DNA of 64,000 nt from Pokkaliibacter plantistimulans (GCF_046844695.1 NZ_CP177354.1:5642001-5706000); one strand, 5' to 3'. Positions 1 through 8,951 are shown, counted from the first letter of the stretch. Made by a program: numbers and translations. Notes: a model not told the origin generated them from the letters alone.

Positions 1-222
1 AATGGTGGGAACGGTGTCACCTACAATCAGCTCGGCATGGCAGCCATAACCGTTGTTGAGGATGAACTTGTCGATGTTGGCGAGCACTTCAGCGGACTGC
101 CAGTTCATGTTGGCGATGGTGACATCACCGCACTCAGCCGCCTGGGACACGGCAGAAGCCCCCATCATTGCCATGGCCAGGCAAGTAGGGACGACAAACT
201 GCTTCTTAACCAGTTGCTTCAT
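1..222 (-). CDS. ABC transporter substrate-binding protein, betaine/ProX-like (partial)
   Basis: Only the first 74 codons are present; the gene runs off the left edge. It begins with a classical Sec signal peptide (basic MKQLVKKQ, a hydrophobic stretch, cut near SQAAE) followed by CGDVTIANMNWQSAEVLANI, the opening of the ProX/OpuAC family of periplasmic glycine-betaine/choline-type binding proteins. A good ribosome site (AAGGAA, then AGGA) lies just upstream of the ATG at 222. It sits 57 bases downstream of the P5C-reductase-like gene and in the same direction, so tetR, reductase and binding protein are probably one operon. The ligand is inferred to be a quaternary or N-methylated amino acid because a betaine-type demethylase lies next door. 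The family call is fairly sure, the ligand is not. Confidence 0.72.
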   Translation of the reverse strand, partial: MKQLVKKQFVVPTCLAMAMMGASAVSQAAECGDVTIANMNWQSAEVLANIDKFILNNGYGCHAELIVGDTVPTI

Positions 223-279
223 ATCCTGTTCCTTCGTGGCGCGGTGCGTAGCGAGGGTCAGGAAGTCAGCGGCACCGCC

Positions 280-1146
280 TCAGCTGTCTCCCTTGGTACG
301 GGGCGCTCCCACGGGAACGCTATCGGGTGTTCTGCTGTTCATTGTTTCTGGGGTCATGTTGAAAGCGGCCTGTTCTGCCGCCTGCAGACCGTGATGGATG
401 GCCTGCTCGAATCCTTCCTGGATCATCGTTATCAATGCCGCCGCGGTGGTGCCCTGGTAATCGAGGAATCGCTGCGCAACGCGGGCCGGTCCCTCATTCT
501 GCCCAGCCAGCAGCGGGCTTGCCCCGACCAGAACGCCCTCTACTGCTCTGTTTACGACATGCGCCGGCAGTCCTCTTGACAGTGCATGCTCACTCATGGC
601 GCGTCCGAGCAGGGCCGGAAAGGCCGGTCCTGATCCGGATAAACCGGTCAGATAGTGCAGATGATCTTCCTCTTCCAGCTCATCCTCGCTGCCCCAGGTC
701 GACAACATACTCTGTACCCAGCGCCGTTGTGCAGCGGATACCTCTGCCGATGCCAGCCAGGGGCTGTAGGAACCTCTGATGGCAATGGCTGCGTTCGGCA
801 TGCAGCGCACCACCGCGCTGCACGCCGCATGGGCGCTCAATTCAGCCACAGAAATACCGGCCATGACAGAAATCAGCAGGGTGTTTTCAGCCCGCAGCGA
901 CAACGCAAAAAAATCCTGCGGACGCAGCGACAGAATGACGGCATCGCACTGGTTCAGCAGCTGCTGGTTATCGGTCGTCCAGTGCACCGGCTGCCCGCTG
1001 ATCAGCGGCTGTGCTGGCAGCGTCCGGCCCGACAGCCACAGGGCGTCGGGCGGCAGCCAACCACTGCCGAGCATGGCCTCAGCCATGGCCCGGCCAAGCC
1101 AGCCATTGCCACCGATGATACCCAGCCGCCGGGGTTGCCAGCTCAT
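280..1146 (-). CDS. Pyrroline-5-carboxylate reductase family protein (ProC-like)
   Basis: 288 residues, close to the usual 270-280 of ProC. The N-terminus has a Rossmann nucleotide loop (LGIIGGNGWLGRAMAEAML). The C-terminal dimerisation domain shows the family hallmarks LSGSGPAF near residue 170 and DYQGTTAAALITMIQEG near 230, followed by the conserved Ala-rich helix. Known members reduce pyrroline-5-carboxylate to proline with NAD(P)H; paralogues in catabolic clusters can act on related cyclic imines. The start overlaps the stop of the upstream TetR gene by 4 bases, which implies translational coupling. Genomic position beside a TetR regulator and a betaine demethylase suggests a catabolic paralogue, not the housekeeping proC. 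The last ~20 residues are a non-conserved tail. Confidence 0.82.
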   Translation of the reverse strand: MSWQPRRLGIIGGNGWLGRAMAEAMLGSGWLPPDALWLSGRTLPAQPLISGQPVHWTTDNQQLLNQCDAVILSLRPQDFFALSLRAENTLLISVMAGISVAELSAHAACSAVVRCMPNAAIAIRGSYSPWLASAEVSAAQRRWVQSMLSTWGSEDELEEEDHLHYLTGLSGSGPAFPALLGRAMSEHALSRGLPAHVVNRAVEGVLVGASPLLAGQNEGPARVAQRFLDYQGTTAAALITMIQEGFEQAIHHGLQAAEQAAFNMTPETMNSRTPDSVPVGAPRTKGDS

Positions 1147-1844
1147 ACGCCCTGCCCTGCTTCCGCCGCAGGCTGAAAGCCATGGCGGGCGTAAAAGCGC
1201 TGCAGCTCGCGGGCTTCGGCATGGCTGCCAGTGAAAATCTGCACATAGTCGGCAATGCGCTGCATGCGGATCGCCAGCGCTTCACTGGTCTTCATTGAGA
1301 TATAGCCGATCTGCGTCAGGTAGACGGTGCGGGCGCGCACATCGGCGGCCAGTGCATCCATACCGAAGCGTTCAAACATCTGCCGCAGGGCGGCCAGCCG
1401 TGCTTCATCGGCAGCCGCCACCTGCGCTGCCACCTCGGGTGACTGCAGCGCCCAGGAGCGCACAGCAAATTCAAACTGAGCATCGAACAGCTGCGGGTCG
1501 AGCCAGCAGTCGAACACATTGAGGACGGCCTCGGCGACGCTCTCGGCATAGGCCTGGGTCTGGCCGATCAGATTGTCAGTATTACGCTGCCGCCACTGCG
1601 CCAGCAGGCCGGTCAGCAGGGCATCCCGGTCCTTGAAAAACCAGTAGAAGCTGGTGCGTGACAGGTTGAGTTTCTTGGCCAGCGGCATGATGCGTACCGC
1701 GTCGATACCGGCCTCGATCAGGCTATCGTAGGCCGCCTGCAACCACAGCTCCGCCGAGCCACGCCAGCCACTGTCGGGCAGTGCGCTGGCCGTCGCAGTG
1801 GCGCTACTGGCGGCGGCAGTATCGGGGTTATCCAGTTCAGGCAT
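1143..1844 (-). CDS. TetR/AcrR family transcriptional regulator
   Basis: 233 residues from the ATG at 1844; a longer reading is open upstream but would cross the divergent promoter and the next gene. Residues 25-75 form a TetR helix-turn-helix (AAYDSLIEAGIDAVRIMPLAKKLNLSRTSFYWFFKDRDALL shortened here: key residues LAKKLNLSRTSFYWFFKDRD). The rest is the helical ligand and dimer domain. An N-terminal Ala/Thr-rich stretch of about 20 residues is likely disordered. It is divergent from the demethylase gene and translationally coupled to the P5C-reductase-like gene, so it likely represses both directions through the symmetric site at 1921-1980. The inducer is unknown; an N-methylated amino acid is an inference from the neighbours. 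Confidence 0.85.
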   Translation of the reverse strand: MPELDNPDTAAASSATATASALPDSGWRGSAELWLQAAYDSLIEAGIDAVRIMPLAKKLNLSRTSFYWFFKDRDALLTGLLAQWRQRNTDNLIGQTQAYAESVAEAVLNVFDCWLDPQLFDAQFEFAVRSWALQSPEVAAQVAAADEARLAALRQMFERFGMDALAADVRARTVYLTQIGYISMKTSEALAIRMQRIADYVQIFTGSHAEARELQRFYARHGFQPAAEAGQGV

Positions 1845-1920
1845 GAAGGTCGTTCTCGTTGTGGTGTCAGCATCGCCGAAGGCGTGCTCACTCTTTCTGG
1901 AGTCATGTTGACAGGGGGAA

Positions 1921-1980
1921 ATGTACATCGGTGTTTTTATCAAGTACACCCATGAACATAAAATTGACACGTGTGTACAT
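1921..1980. promoter_or_regulatory. Divergent promoter region with symmetric operator arms
   Basis: The 60 bases begin with ATGTACATCGGTGT (1921-1934) and end with its near-exact inverted copy ACACGTGTGTACAT (1967-1980), 32 bases apart. Inside lies a second pair, GGTGT (1930-1934) and ACACC (1946-1950). A TTGACA hexamer (1963-1968) overlaps the right arm and points toward the demethylase gene, so a protein bound there would block it. The TetR protein encoded next door is the natural candidate binder; this is inference. Confidence 0.5.
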
Positions 1981-2048
1981 AGTGCTCTAGCGTTAATCAC
2001 CACCCCATTCTGGTTATCGCGGAATAGTGACATTGAGGAGCGCCGACG

Positions 2049-4097
2049 ATGTCCAACGATCCCCTGCTGCAGCCCTATCAGCTCAGGCACCTGCGCTTGC
2101 GCAACCGCATCATGATTACCTCCCATGAACCGGCTTACCCCGATGACGGCATGCCGAAAGAGCGCTACCGCGCCTACCATGTGGAGCGCGCCAAAGCCGG
2201 GGTCGCCCTGACCATGACGGCAGGTTCGGCGGCGATCTCCCGCGACAGCCCACCAGCCTTCAACAACATCCTCGCTTACAAGGATGAGGTCGTTCCCTGG
2301 CTCAGGGCGCTGACCGATGAATGCCATGAGCACGGTGCCGCGGTCATGATCCAGCTGACCCATCTGGGCCGCCGCACCCGCTGGGACAAAGGTGACTGGC
2401 TGCCGGTGGTATCGCCGTCACACAAACGCGAACCGGCTCACCGTGCCTTTCCCAAACGGCTGGAAGACTGGGACATCCAGCGCATCATCAGCGACTACGC
2501 CGATGCCGCCGAGCGGATGCATGCCGCCGGGCTGGACGGAATCGAGCTGGAAGCCTATGGCCACCTGATGGATCAGTTCTGGTCACCGCTGACCAACACC
2601 CTCGACGCGCCCTACGGCGGCGATCTCGACAACCGCCTGCGCTTCACCTTCGACGTGCTCAGGGCGATCCGCCAGCGGGTGGGCAGTGAGTTTATTGTCG
2701 GCGTGCGCTACGTGGCCGATGAAATGCTGGCAGGCGGGCTGAGCCGGGATGACGGGCTGGCCATCTCCAGGCGCCTGAAAGACAGCGGCATGGTCGACTT
2801 CCTCAATGTGATCCGCGGCCATATCGACACCGATGCCGGTCTCACCGATGTCATCCCCATTCAGGGCATGCGCAACTCGCCCCATCTGGACTTTGCTGGC
2901 GACATCCGCAGCGCCACTGACTTCCCCACCTTTCATGCGGCCAGGATTGCCGATGTCGCCACTGCCCGCTATGCCATCGCCAGCGGCAAGGTGGATATGG
3001 TCGGCATGACCCGTGCGCACATGACCGACCCCCATATCGTGCGCAAGATCATCGCCGGACAGGAAGACAGCATTCGCCCCTGTGTCGGCGCCAATTACTG
3101 CCTCGACCGCATCTATCAGGGCGGCGCGGCCTACTGCATTCACAACCCCGCCACCGGCCGCGAGCTGACCATGCCCCACGACATTGCCAAAGCCGCCACG
3201 CGCAAGCGGGTGGTGGTGGTTGGTGCTGGCCCCGGCGGGCTGGAAGCGGCGCGGGTAGCGGCCGAACGGGGCCATGAAGTGATCGTCTTTGAAGCTGCCA
3301 GCGATGCCGGTGGTCAGGTCCGGCTGACGGCACAGAGTCCGCGTCGGCATGAAATGATCAGCCTGATCGACTGGCGCCAGACGCAGTGCGAAGCACTGGG
3401 GGTACGCTTCCAGTTCAATACCTGGGCCGAAGCGGACTCGGTGCTGGCAGAGCAGCCCGATGTGGTGATCATCGCCACCGGCGGCTATCCCGATACCGAG
3501 GTAGTGGAGCACGGCAGCGAACTGGTGGTTTCGGCCTGGGATATTCTCTCCGGCGACATCAAACCCGGTCGCAACGTCCTGCTGTTCGACGATGCCGGAG
3601 ACCATGCCGCGCTGCAGGCCGCCGAGGTCATTGCCAGCAGCGGCGCCCGGCTGGAAATCATGACGCCGGACCGCAGCTTTGCCCCGGAAGTGATGGGGAT
3701 GAATCTGGTGCCTTATCTGCGCACCCTGCAGCAACAGCAGGTGACCTTCACCGTCACCTATCGTCTGCAGCAGGTATACCGCGAAGGCAACCAGCTGGCC
3801 GCCCTGATCGACAGTGATTACAACGACGGCCAGCGTGACTTCAGCCAGACCCGGCTGGTGGATCAGGTGGTGGTCAACCACGGCACTCTGCCGCTGGACG
3901 AGCTGTATTTCGAGCTGCAGCCGCTATCGAGCAATCGTGGCGAAGTCGACTACGGCCAGCTGATTGCCGGTCAGCCACAGACACGGCTGCCCAATACCGA
4001 AGGGCAGTTCCAGCTGTTCCGCATCGGTGATGCGGTGTCGGCGCGCAATACCCATGCGGCCATCTACGATGCCCTGCGACTGGTCAAAGACCTGTAG
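2049..4097 (+). CDS. Old-yellow-enzyme/FAD-type N-demethylase, dimethylglycine/N-methylproline demethylase family
   Basis: 682 residues, the length of the DgcA dimethylglycine-demethylase and stachydrine/N-methylproline-demethylase branch of the trimethylamine-dehydrogenase family. Residues 1-370 are an FMN TIM barrel (MIQLTHLGRRTRWD, GHLMDQFWSPLTN, DMVGMTRAHMTDP). A Cys cluster follows (CVGANYC then C 12 residues later); as in DgcA the second Cys of the CxxC of trimethylamine dehydrogenase is Ala. Residues ~385-680 are an FAD/NAD-binding half (VVVVGAGPGGLEAARVA), ending in RNTHAAIYDALRLVKDL, a family signature. Expected chemistry is oxidative removal of an N-methyl group with formaldehyde release. 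It is divergent from the tetR operon, and glutathione-dependent formaldehyde enzymes lie 2 kb downstream. The substrate (dimethylglycine, N-methylproline or similar) is not decided by sequence. Confidence 0.85.
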   Translation: MSNDPLLQPYQLRHLRLRNRIMITSHEPAYPDDGMPKERYRAYHVERAKAGVALTMTAGSAAISRDSPPAFNNILAYKDEVVPWLRALTDECHEHGAAVMIQLTHLGRRTRWDKGDWLPVVSPSHKREPAHRAFPKRLEDWDIQRIISDYADAAERMHAAGLDGIELEAYGHLMDQFWSPLTNTLDAPYGGDLDNRLRFTFDVLRAIRQRVGSEFIVGVRYVADEMLAGGLSRDDGLAISRRLKDSGMVDFLNVIRGHIDTDAGLTDVIPIQGMRNSPHLDFAGDIRSATDFPTFHAARIADVATARYAIASGKVDMVGMTRAHMTDPHIVRKIIAGQEDSIRPCVGANYCLDRIYQGGAAYCIHNPATGRELTMPHDIAKAATRKRVVVVGAGPGGLEAARVAAERGHEVIVFEAASDAGGQVRLTAQSPRRHEMISLIDWRQTQCEALGVRFQFNTWAEADSVLAEQPDVVIIATGGYPDTEVVEHGSELVVSAWDILSGDIKPGRNVLLFDDAGDHAALQAAEVIASSGARLEIMTPDRSFAPEVMGMNLVPYLRTLQQQQVTFTVTYRLQQVYREGNQLAALIDSDYNDGQRDFSQTRLVDQVVVNHGTLPLDELYFELQPLSSNRGEVDYGQLIAGQPQTRLPNTEGQFQLFRIGDAVSARNTHAAIYDALRLVKDL

Positions 4098-4108
4098 CTC
4101 ACGCTGTG

Positions 4109-4130
4109 GGAGCCTGCCCCGTCAGGCTCC
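4109..4130 (+). terminator. GC-rich hairpin after the demethylase gene
   Basis: GGAGCCTG and CAGGCTCC form a perfect 8-bp stem around a 6-base loop, 12 bases after the stop. No T-run follows, so intrinsic termination is only possible. The rest of the 298-base gap up to 4395 holds no gene that I can support. Confidence 0.4.
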
Positions 4131-4395
4131 TGCTCCTGTCTCCCGACCTTATTCAGCTGAGCTGCATCTGCCACTGCGTATTCACTCTTGCTAAAGCCGG
4201 TATTTCCCTGAGAATCGGTACTTTCGGGGCAAACGCACCACAGCGTAGTCACCCGCATAAGCAAAACAACACACGGGATCTGACACCCGTTTCAAGGGCT
4301 ACGACAGGATGTCTGGCACCGCATATTCTCTCTGGTAAGGCCGCGGAATTGGTCTATAACCTCATACTAATCAGACAGTCACAGGGGCACGGGTC

Positions 4396-5712
4396 ATGTT
4401 TGGTTCCAAACTGAAGCAAGAAAACCAGGCGCTGCGGGAGGAGCTGCACGCGCTCAGGCAGGCCCGCGATGGTCTATATGATGAAATGATGTCAATGAAC
4501 ATCGACCCCAGCGGCAAGATCATCTTTGCCAATCACCATTTTGAACAGGAGCTGGGGGTCAGCCAGACCGAACTGCTCGGTCGCACGCTGTCCGATCTGG
4601 TGCCGCAGGAACATCGCCAGACCGATCACTTCAAACGCATGAATGCCGCCATCAGCGCCCGCCAGCACTGGGTCGGTGCACTGCAGTTGGGGAACCGTCA
4701 CGGCGAGCAGTTCTGGTTACGGGTGATTATCCATCCGGTGGCCAGACGTCAGGGTGAACTCGACTTTTTTGTGCTGATTGCCAATAACCTGACCCGTACC
4801 ATCGAAGCCTCGCAGCAGTATGAAAACCTGATCAAGGCGCTACAGCGCTCCACTGCACTGATCGAGTTTGATATGCAGGGCCACGTACTGGATGCCAACC
4901 AGCTGTTCCTCAATGCCATGGGCTATCGTCTGGAGGAGATCAAGGGCAAGCACCACCGCATATTTTGTGAGCCAGCCGTAGCCCAGTCAGCCGACTATGA
5001 AAAATTCTGGGACCGGCTGCGCCAGGGGCATTTCAGTGCCGGTCGTTTTCATCGTATCGACAAACACGGCCGTGATGTCTGGCTGGAGGCCTCCTACAAC
5101 CCCATCGCTGATAGCCGTGGGCGTTTCTACAAGGTGGTGAAGTTCGCCTCGGTCATCACCGACCAGGTCCAACGTGAGAAAACCGTGGCCGATGCCGCCA
5201 ATGTTGCCTATGAAACCTCTAATGCGACCGACATCAGTGCCAGGAACGGCCGCCAGGTGATGGAAGAAACTGCCGGCGTCATGCATAAACTGGCCGAGCA
5301 GATGACGACGGCCGCCAAAGGCATTGCCGATCTGGATCAGCAGTCGCAACAGATCAGCGCCATTATCCAGAGCATCAGCAGCATCGCCGCCCAGACCAAC
5401 CTGCTGGCCCTCAATGCCGCCATTGAGGCCGCCCGCGCCGGCGAACAGGGCCGTGGCTTTGCCGTGGTCGCAGATGAGGTGCGCTCACTGGCATCACGCA
5501 CCAGCGCCGCGACCGAGGAAATTGTCGGCGTGGTCAGCCAGAACCAGGCGCTGACCTCCAATGCCGTCGCCATCATCGAGGGCAGCAAGCAACAGGCCGA
5601 GCAGGTGCTGGAGCTGGTCAATCAGGCCGGAGTGGTGATCGAGGAAATTCAGGAAGGTGCGCAGAAAGTGGTGGCGGCGGTCTCGCAGTTCTCCAACCAG
5701 CTGTCGAAATAA
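4396..5712 (+). CDS. Soluble PAS-PAS methyl-accepting chemotaxis protein
   Basis: 438 residues and no membrane segment. A short coiled coil (residues 3-30) is followed by two PAS domains (about 30-140 and 150-260; second one VLDANQLFLNAMGYRLEEIKG). The C-terminal half is an MCP signalling domain with the conserved hairpin tip (ISSIAAQTNLLALNAAIEAA, then GRGFAVVADEVRSLASRT). It should sense a cytoplasmic or redox signal, as aerotaxis receptors with FAD/heme PAS domains do, and drive CheA. The signalling domain is short and the adaptor hairpin is close to the end, as in BdlA/Aer2-like transducers; a C-terminal pentapeptide for CheR is absent. It stands alone between two operons and ends at a strong terminator. 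Ligand unknown. Confidence 0.88.
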   Translation: MFGSKLKQENQALREELHALRQARDGLYDEMMSMNIDPSGKIIFANHHFEQELGVSQTELLGRTLSDLVPQEHRQTDHFKRMNAAISARQHWVGALQLGNRHGEQFWLRVIIHPVARRQGELDFFVLIANNLTRTIEASQQYENLIKALQRSTALIEFDMQGHVLDANQLFLNAMGYRLEEIKGKHHRIFCEPAVAQSADYEKFWDRLRQGHFSAGRFHRIDKHGRDVWLEASYNPIADSRGRFYKVVKFASVITDQVQREKTVADAANVAYETSNATDISARNGRQVMEETAGVMHKLAEQMTTAAKGIADLDQQSQQISAIIQSISSIAAQTNLLALNAAIEAARAGEQGRGFAVVADEVRSLASRTSAATEEIVGVVSQNQALTSNAVAIIEGSKQQAEQVLELVNQAGVVIEEIQEGAQKVVAAVSQFSNQLSK

Positions 5713-5735
5713 TCCCCACCAGTCAGACATTGACG

Positions 5736-5771
5736 CAATAAAAAACCGGATCTCAATTCCGGTTTTTTATT
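5736..5771. terminator. Bidirectional Rho-independent terminator
   Basis: CAATAAAAAACCGGA and its inverted copy frame a 6-base loop. A-run and T-run on the two sides make it work for both the chemotaxis gene (+) and fghA (-), which converge here. Confidence 0.88.
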
Positions 5772-5783
5772 GCCTGCGGCCAC

Positions 5784-6626
5784 TCAGCTGGCCAGCAGAT
5801 GCTGATGGTGGAAGCGCAGATGCGCCTCGATATAGGTGGAAATGAAGTAGTAGGAGTGGTCGTAGCCTTCGCACAGCTGATAGTCCACTTCCACTTCGAC
5901 CCGTTTGGCCACTGCCAGCAGGGCTTCGGGCTTCAGCTGCTCCTTGAGGAAGCTGTCCTCTGAGCCCTGAGAAATCTTGATGGGCAGTGCCACACCCAGT
6001 TTTTCCAGCAACAGCGTGGCATCGTACTGCTCCCATTCCTGACGCGCTTCGCCGAGATAGGCAGCGAAGGCTTTTTCGCCCCAGGGGCAGCTGCAGGGGT
6101 TGCAGATGGGTGAGAACGCCGAAATAGAGGTGTAGCGCTCGGGGTTCTTCAGACCGATGGTCAGGGCACCGTGGCCGCCCATGGAGTGACCACTGATGGC
6201 CCGCTGCTCCGTCACCGGGAAGTGTGCTTCGATCAGCTCCGGCAATTCCCTGACGATGTAATCGTACATGCGGAAATGCGCGCGCCAGGGCTCCTGGGTG
6301 GCATTCAGGTAGAAGCCTGCGCCTTGACCCAGATCGTAGGCAGCATCATCGGCCACCGCATCACCACGGGGGCTGGTATCGGGGATCACCAGAGCCATCC
6401 CCAGTTCTGCCGCCACCCGCTGGGCACCGGCTTTGGTGGAGAAGTTCTCATCGCTGCAGGTCAGCCCGGACAGCCAGTACAGCACCGGTACTTTTTTGCC
6501 CTGCGCGGTCTGTGGCGGCAGGTAGATGGAGAAGGTCATGTCGCAGGCAGTGCTCTGCGCCTGATGGCGGTAGCGTTTCTGCCAGCCTTCAAAAAGACGC
6601 TGGCTGGAGACCAGAGTGAGGGGCAT
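5784..6626 (-). CDS. fghA: S-formylglutathione hydrolase
   Basis: 280 residues, standard length for FghA/FrmB (esterase D family). It hydrolyses S-formylglutathione to formate and glutathione, the last step of glutathione-dependent formaldehyde removal in the cytoplasm. The nucleophile elbow is GHSMGGHGAL near residue 148; PVLYWLSGLTCSDENF and SPRGD near residues 50-100 are family signatures, and the catalytic His sits in the C-terminal GYDHSYYFISTYIEAH. The ATG at 6626 has a GAGGA site 7-10 bases upstream. It follows frmA by 55 bases on the same strand, the usual two-gene operon. Very secure call. Confidence 0.96.
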   Translation of the reverse strand: MPLTLVSSQRLFEGWQKRYRHQAQSTACDMTFSIYLPPQTAQGKKVPVLYWLSGLTCSDENFSTKAGAQRVAAELGMALVIPDTSPRGDAVADDAAYDLGQGAGFYLNATQEPWRAHFRMYDYIVRELPELIEAHFPVTEQRAISGHSMGGHGALTIGLKNPERYTSISAFSPICNPCSCPWGEKAFAAYLGEARQEWEQYDATLLLEKLGVALPIKISQGSEDSFLKEQLKPEALLAVAKRVEVEVDYQLCEGYDHSYYFISTYIEAHLRFHHQHLLAS

Positions 6627-6681
6627 GGGAATATCCTCAGGGCGATTCCCTGCCGGCGTGACCCGGCAGGGAAGAGTCAGA

Positions 6682-7794
6682 TCAGAACAGGATGACGGAA
6701 CGGATGCTCTTGCCTTCGTGCATCAGATCGAAGGCATGGTTGATGTCGTCCAGACCCATGGTGTGGGTGACGAACACATCCAGATCGAAATCGCCGTTCA
6801 TATAGCGATCGACATAACCGGGCAGCTCGCTGCGGCCCTTGACGCCACCGAAGGCGGTGCCTTTCCAGGTACGGCCAGTGACCAGCTGGAACGGACGGGT
6901 GCTGATTTCCTGACCGGCACCGGCCACACCGATGATGACCGAGGTGCCCCAGCCCTTGTGGCAGCATTCCAGTGCAGAACGCATCACGTTGACGTTACCG
7001 ATACATTCAAACGAGTAGTCCACACCACCGTCGGTCAGATCAACGATCACTTCCTGCACGGGGCGGTCGTAATCCTTGGGATTGACCACGTCTGTGGCGC
7101 CCAGCTGTCTGGCAATCTCGAACTTCTCGGGGTTGATGTCGATGGCGATGATGCGACCGGCTTTGGCCTGCACCGCGCCGATAATGGCGGCCAGACCGAT
7201 CCCCCCCAGACCAAACACGGCCACGGTTGAACCGGGCTCTACCTTGGCGGTATTGCGCACCGCGCCCATACCGGTGGTGACGCCACAGCCCAGCAGGCAG
7301 ACTTTATCCAGCGGTGCCGCCTTGTTGATTTTGGCTACGGCGATTTCCGGGACGACGGTGTATTCGCTGAAGGTAGAGGTGCCCATGTAATGCAGCAGCT
7401 GCTTACCGTTCTGTGAGAAACGGCTGGTGCCGTCCGGCATCAGGCCCTTACCCTGAGTGGCGCGGATGGCCTGACACAGGTTGGTTTTGCCACTCAGGCA
7501 GAATTTGCACTTGCCACATTCGGGGGTGTACAGGGGAATCACGTGATCGCCCACGGCAACGCTGGTCACACCCTCACCGATGGCTTCAACAATGGCACCG
7601 CCTTCGTGACCAAGAATCACCGGGAACAGACCTTCAGGGTCCGCACCTGACAGGGTGTAGGCGTCGGTATGGCAGACACCGGTAGCAACCATCTTCAGCA
7701 GCACTTCACCGGCCTTGGGCGGTGCAACCTGCACTTGCTCGATAGTCAGAGGCTTACCTGCTTCCCAGGCAACGGCGGCACGACACGTAATCAT
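6682..7794 (-). CDS. frmA: S-(hydroxymethyl)glutathione dehydrogenase / class III alcohol dehydrogenase
   Basis: 370 residues, the class III zinc alcohol dehydrogenase length. It oxidises S-hydroxymethylglutathione (formaldehyde adduct) to S-formylglutathione with NAD+. Seen: catalytic-zinc Cys in ATGVCHTDAYTL and GHEGGAIVEAIGEGV, structural-zinc Cys set in CGKCKFCLSGKTNLC, and the NAD loop VFGLGGIGLAAIIG. The Cys174-equivalent lies in LLGCGVTTGMGAV. It is first in the operon with fghA and divergent from a LysR gene. Formaldehyde produced by the demethylase at 2049-4097 would be a natural substrate source (inference). Also acts as S-nitrosoglutathione reductase in known relatives. Confidence 0.96.
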   Translation of the reverse strand: MITCRAAVAWEAGKPLTIEQVQVAPPKAGEVLLKMVATGVCHTDAYTLSGADPEGLFPVILGHEGGAIVEAIGEGVTSVAVGDHVIPLYTPECGKCKFCLSGKTNLCQAIRATQGKGLMPDGTSRFSQNGKQLLHYMGTSTFSEYTVVPEIAVAKINKAAPLDKVCLLGCGVTTGMGAVRNTAKVEPGSTVAVFGLGGIGLAAIIGAVQAKAGRIIAIDINPEKFEIARQLGATDVVNPKDYDRPVQEVIVDLTDGGVDYSFECIGNVNVMRSALECCHKGWGTSVIIGVAGAGQEISTRPFQLVTGRTWKGTAFGGVKGRSELPGYVDRYMNGDFDLDVFVTHTMGLDDINHAFDLMHEGKSIRSVILF

Positions 7795-8042
7795 CTTTCA
7801 CTCCTTGGTTGTATCACGGTGGCGCTCGGCCCGGACGCCCGTCAGCAACATCGCACTCAGGCGTCACCGACAGGGCAAGGCGAGCAGGCACTCATTCACG
7901 CGGATGAAATCAGCTTTCATCCATCAAAAGACAATGGCGCCCATTGTAGGACAGCCCGCTGCGGTGATAATCATGGCAAAATGCAAAGCATCATTACGTT
8001 GATGTAATAATCACCTCAAAATTCACAGAGTGGCCTGCAGTA
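7795..8042. promoter_or_regulatory. Divergent frmA / LysR promoter region
   Basis: 248 bases between two divergent starts. ATTAC-gttgat-GTAAT (7993-8008) is a small inverted repeat with the T-N11-A form of a LysR box, placed 35-50 bases before the LysR gene. It is a plausible autoregulatory and frmA-control site; not proven. Confidence 0.4.
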
Positions 8043-8951
8043 ATGGAAAAATGGTTTGGTCTGAACGAGTTTGTCGCGCTGGCAGAAACCGGCAGCTTTA
8101 CCGCCGCGGCTGAGCGCCTCAGCACCTCCACCGCCAATATCAGCCGCCGCCTGCATGCGCTGGAGAAGCACCTCGGCTTGCGTCTGGTCGAGCGTACTAC
8201 CCGCCACGTCGCCCTGACCGAACTGGGCCGTATCTACTATCAGCGTTGCCGCCCGTTGCTCGACAGCCTCGATGAAGCCCAGCGCACCCTGATTGATCTG
8301 CAACACTCGCCCAGCGGCAAACTGCGCCTGACCTGCGCGGTGGCCTATGGCGAGCGCCATATCGCGCCACTGGTTAACGACTTTGCCCAACGCTACCCCG
8401 AGCTGCAGATTGAACTGCATCTCAGTAACCGGGTGGTGGACATCATTGATGAAGGCTACGACCTTGCCATCCGCCTCGGCCATCTGCCGGAATCGTCACT
8501 GGTGGCACGGCGGCTGGCGCCACGGGATATGTACGTCTGTGCCTCACCGGATTATCTTGCCCGTTACGGCGCACCGCACAGTCTCGATGAACTGCTGCAG
8601 CACCACTGTCTGGTGGGCACGCAGGACACCTGGGCTTTTGAAGAGCAGAAACGCACCCGTCTGCTGCGGGTAGAAGGACGCATCCACTGTAATAACGGCC
8701 ACGCCATTCTTGATGCGGCCCTGAAAGGGCTGGGGATCTGCCAGCTGCCGGACTTCTACGTCACCCCCTATCTGGCATCCGGCCAGCTGTGTGAACTGCT
8801 GCCGCAGTTTCGCCAGCGTGATACCGCAGTGTGGGCCGTCATGAGCTCCAACCGCTACACCTCACGCAAAGTGCGCCTGCTGGTGGACTTTCTCGATCAG
8901 GAGCTGAAAGCCCGCCTGCCTGCTGCCTATTTACAGGGCAATCAGCCCTGA
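8043..8951 (+). CDS. LysR family transcriptional regulator
   Basis: 302 residues. The N-terminal winged helix-turn-helix (residues 5-62, AETGSFTAAAERLSTSTANISRRLHALE with key FTAAAERL and ISRRLHALE) is followed by a LysR substrate-binding domain of the AaeR/CrgA-like short-effector group. Codon start is the ATG directly after a G-poor leader; no strong ribosome site is visible. It is divergent from frmA-fghA and may regulate them; in many proteobacteria a LysR gene occupies this spot. Effector unknown. Confidence 0.88.
   Translation: MEKWFGLNEFVALAETGSFTAAAERLSTSTANISRRLHALEKHLGLRLVERTTRHVALTELGRIYYQRCRPLLDSLDEAQRTLIDLQHSPSGKLRLTCAVAYGERHIAPLVNDFAQRYPELQIELHLSNRVVDIIDEGYDLAIRLGHLPESSLVARRLAPRDMYVCASPDYLARYGAPHSLDELLQHHCLVGTQDTWAFEEQKRTRLLRVEGRIHCNNGHAILDAALKGLGICQLPDFYVTPYLASGQLCELLPQFRQRDTAVWAVMSSNRYTSRKVRLLVDFLDQELKARLPAAYLQGNQP

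Noticed and set aside
2583..3881. Long open frame (432 codons) on the minus strand inside the demethylase gene
   Set aside because: Antisense shadow of a GC-rich gene; low-complexity His/Gly/Asp-rich content and no ribosome site or known domain.
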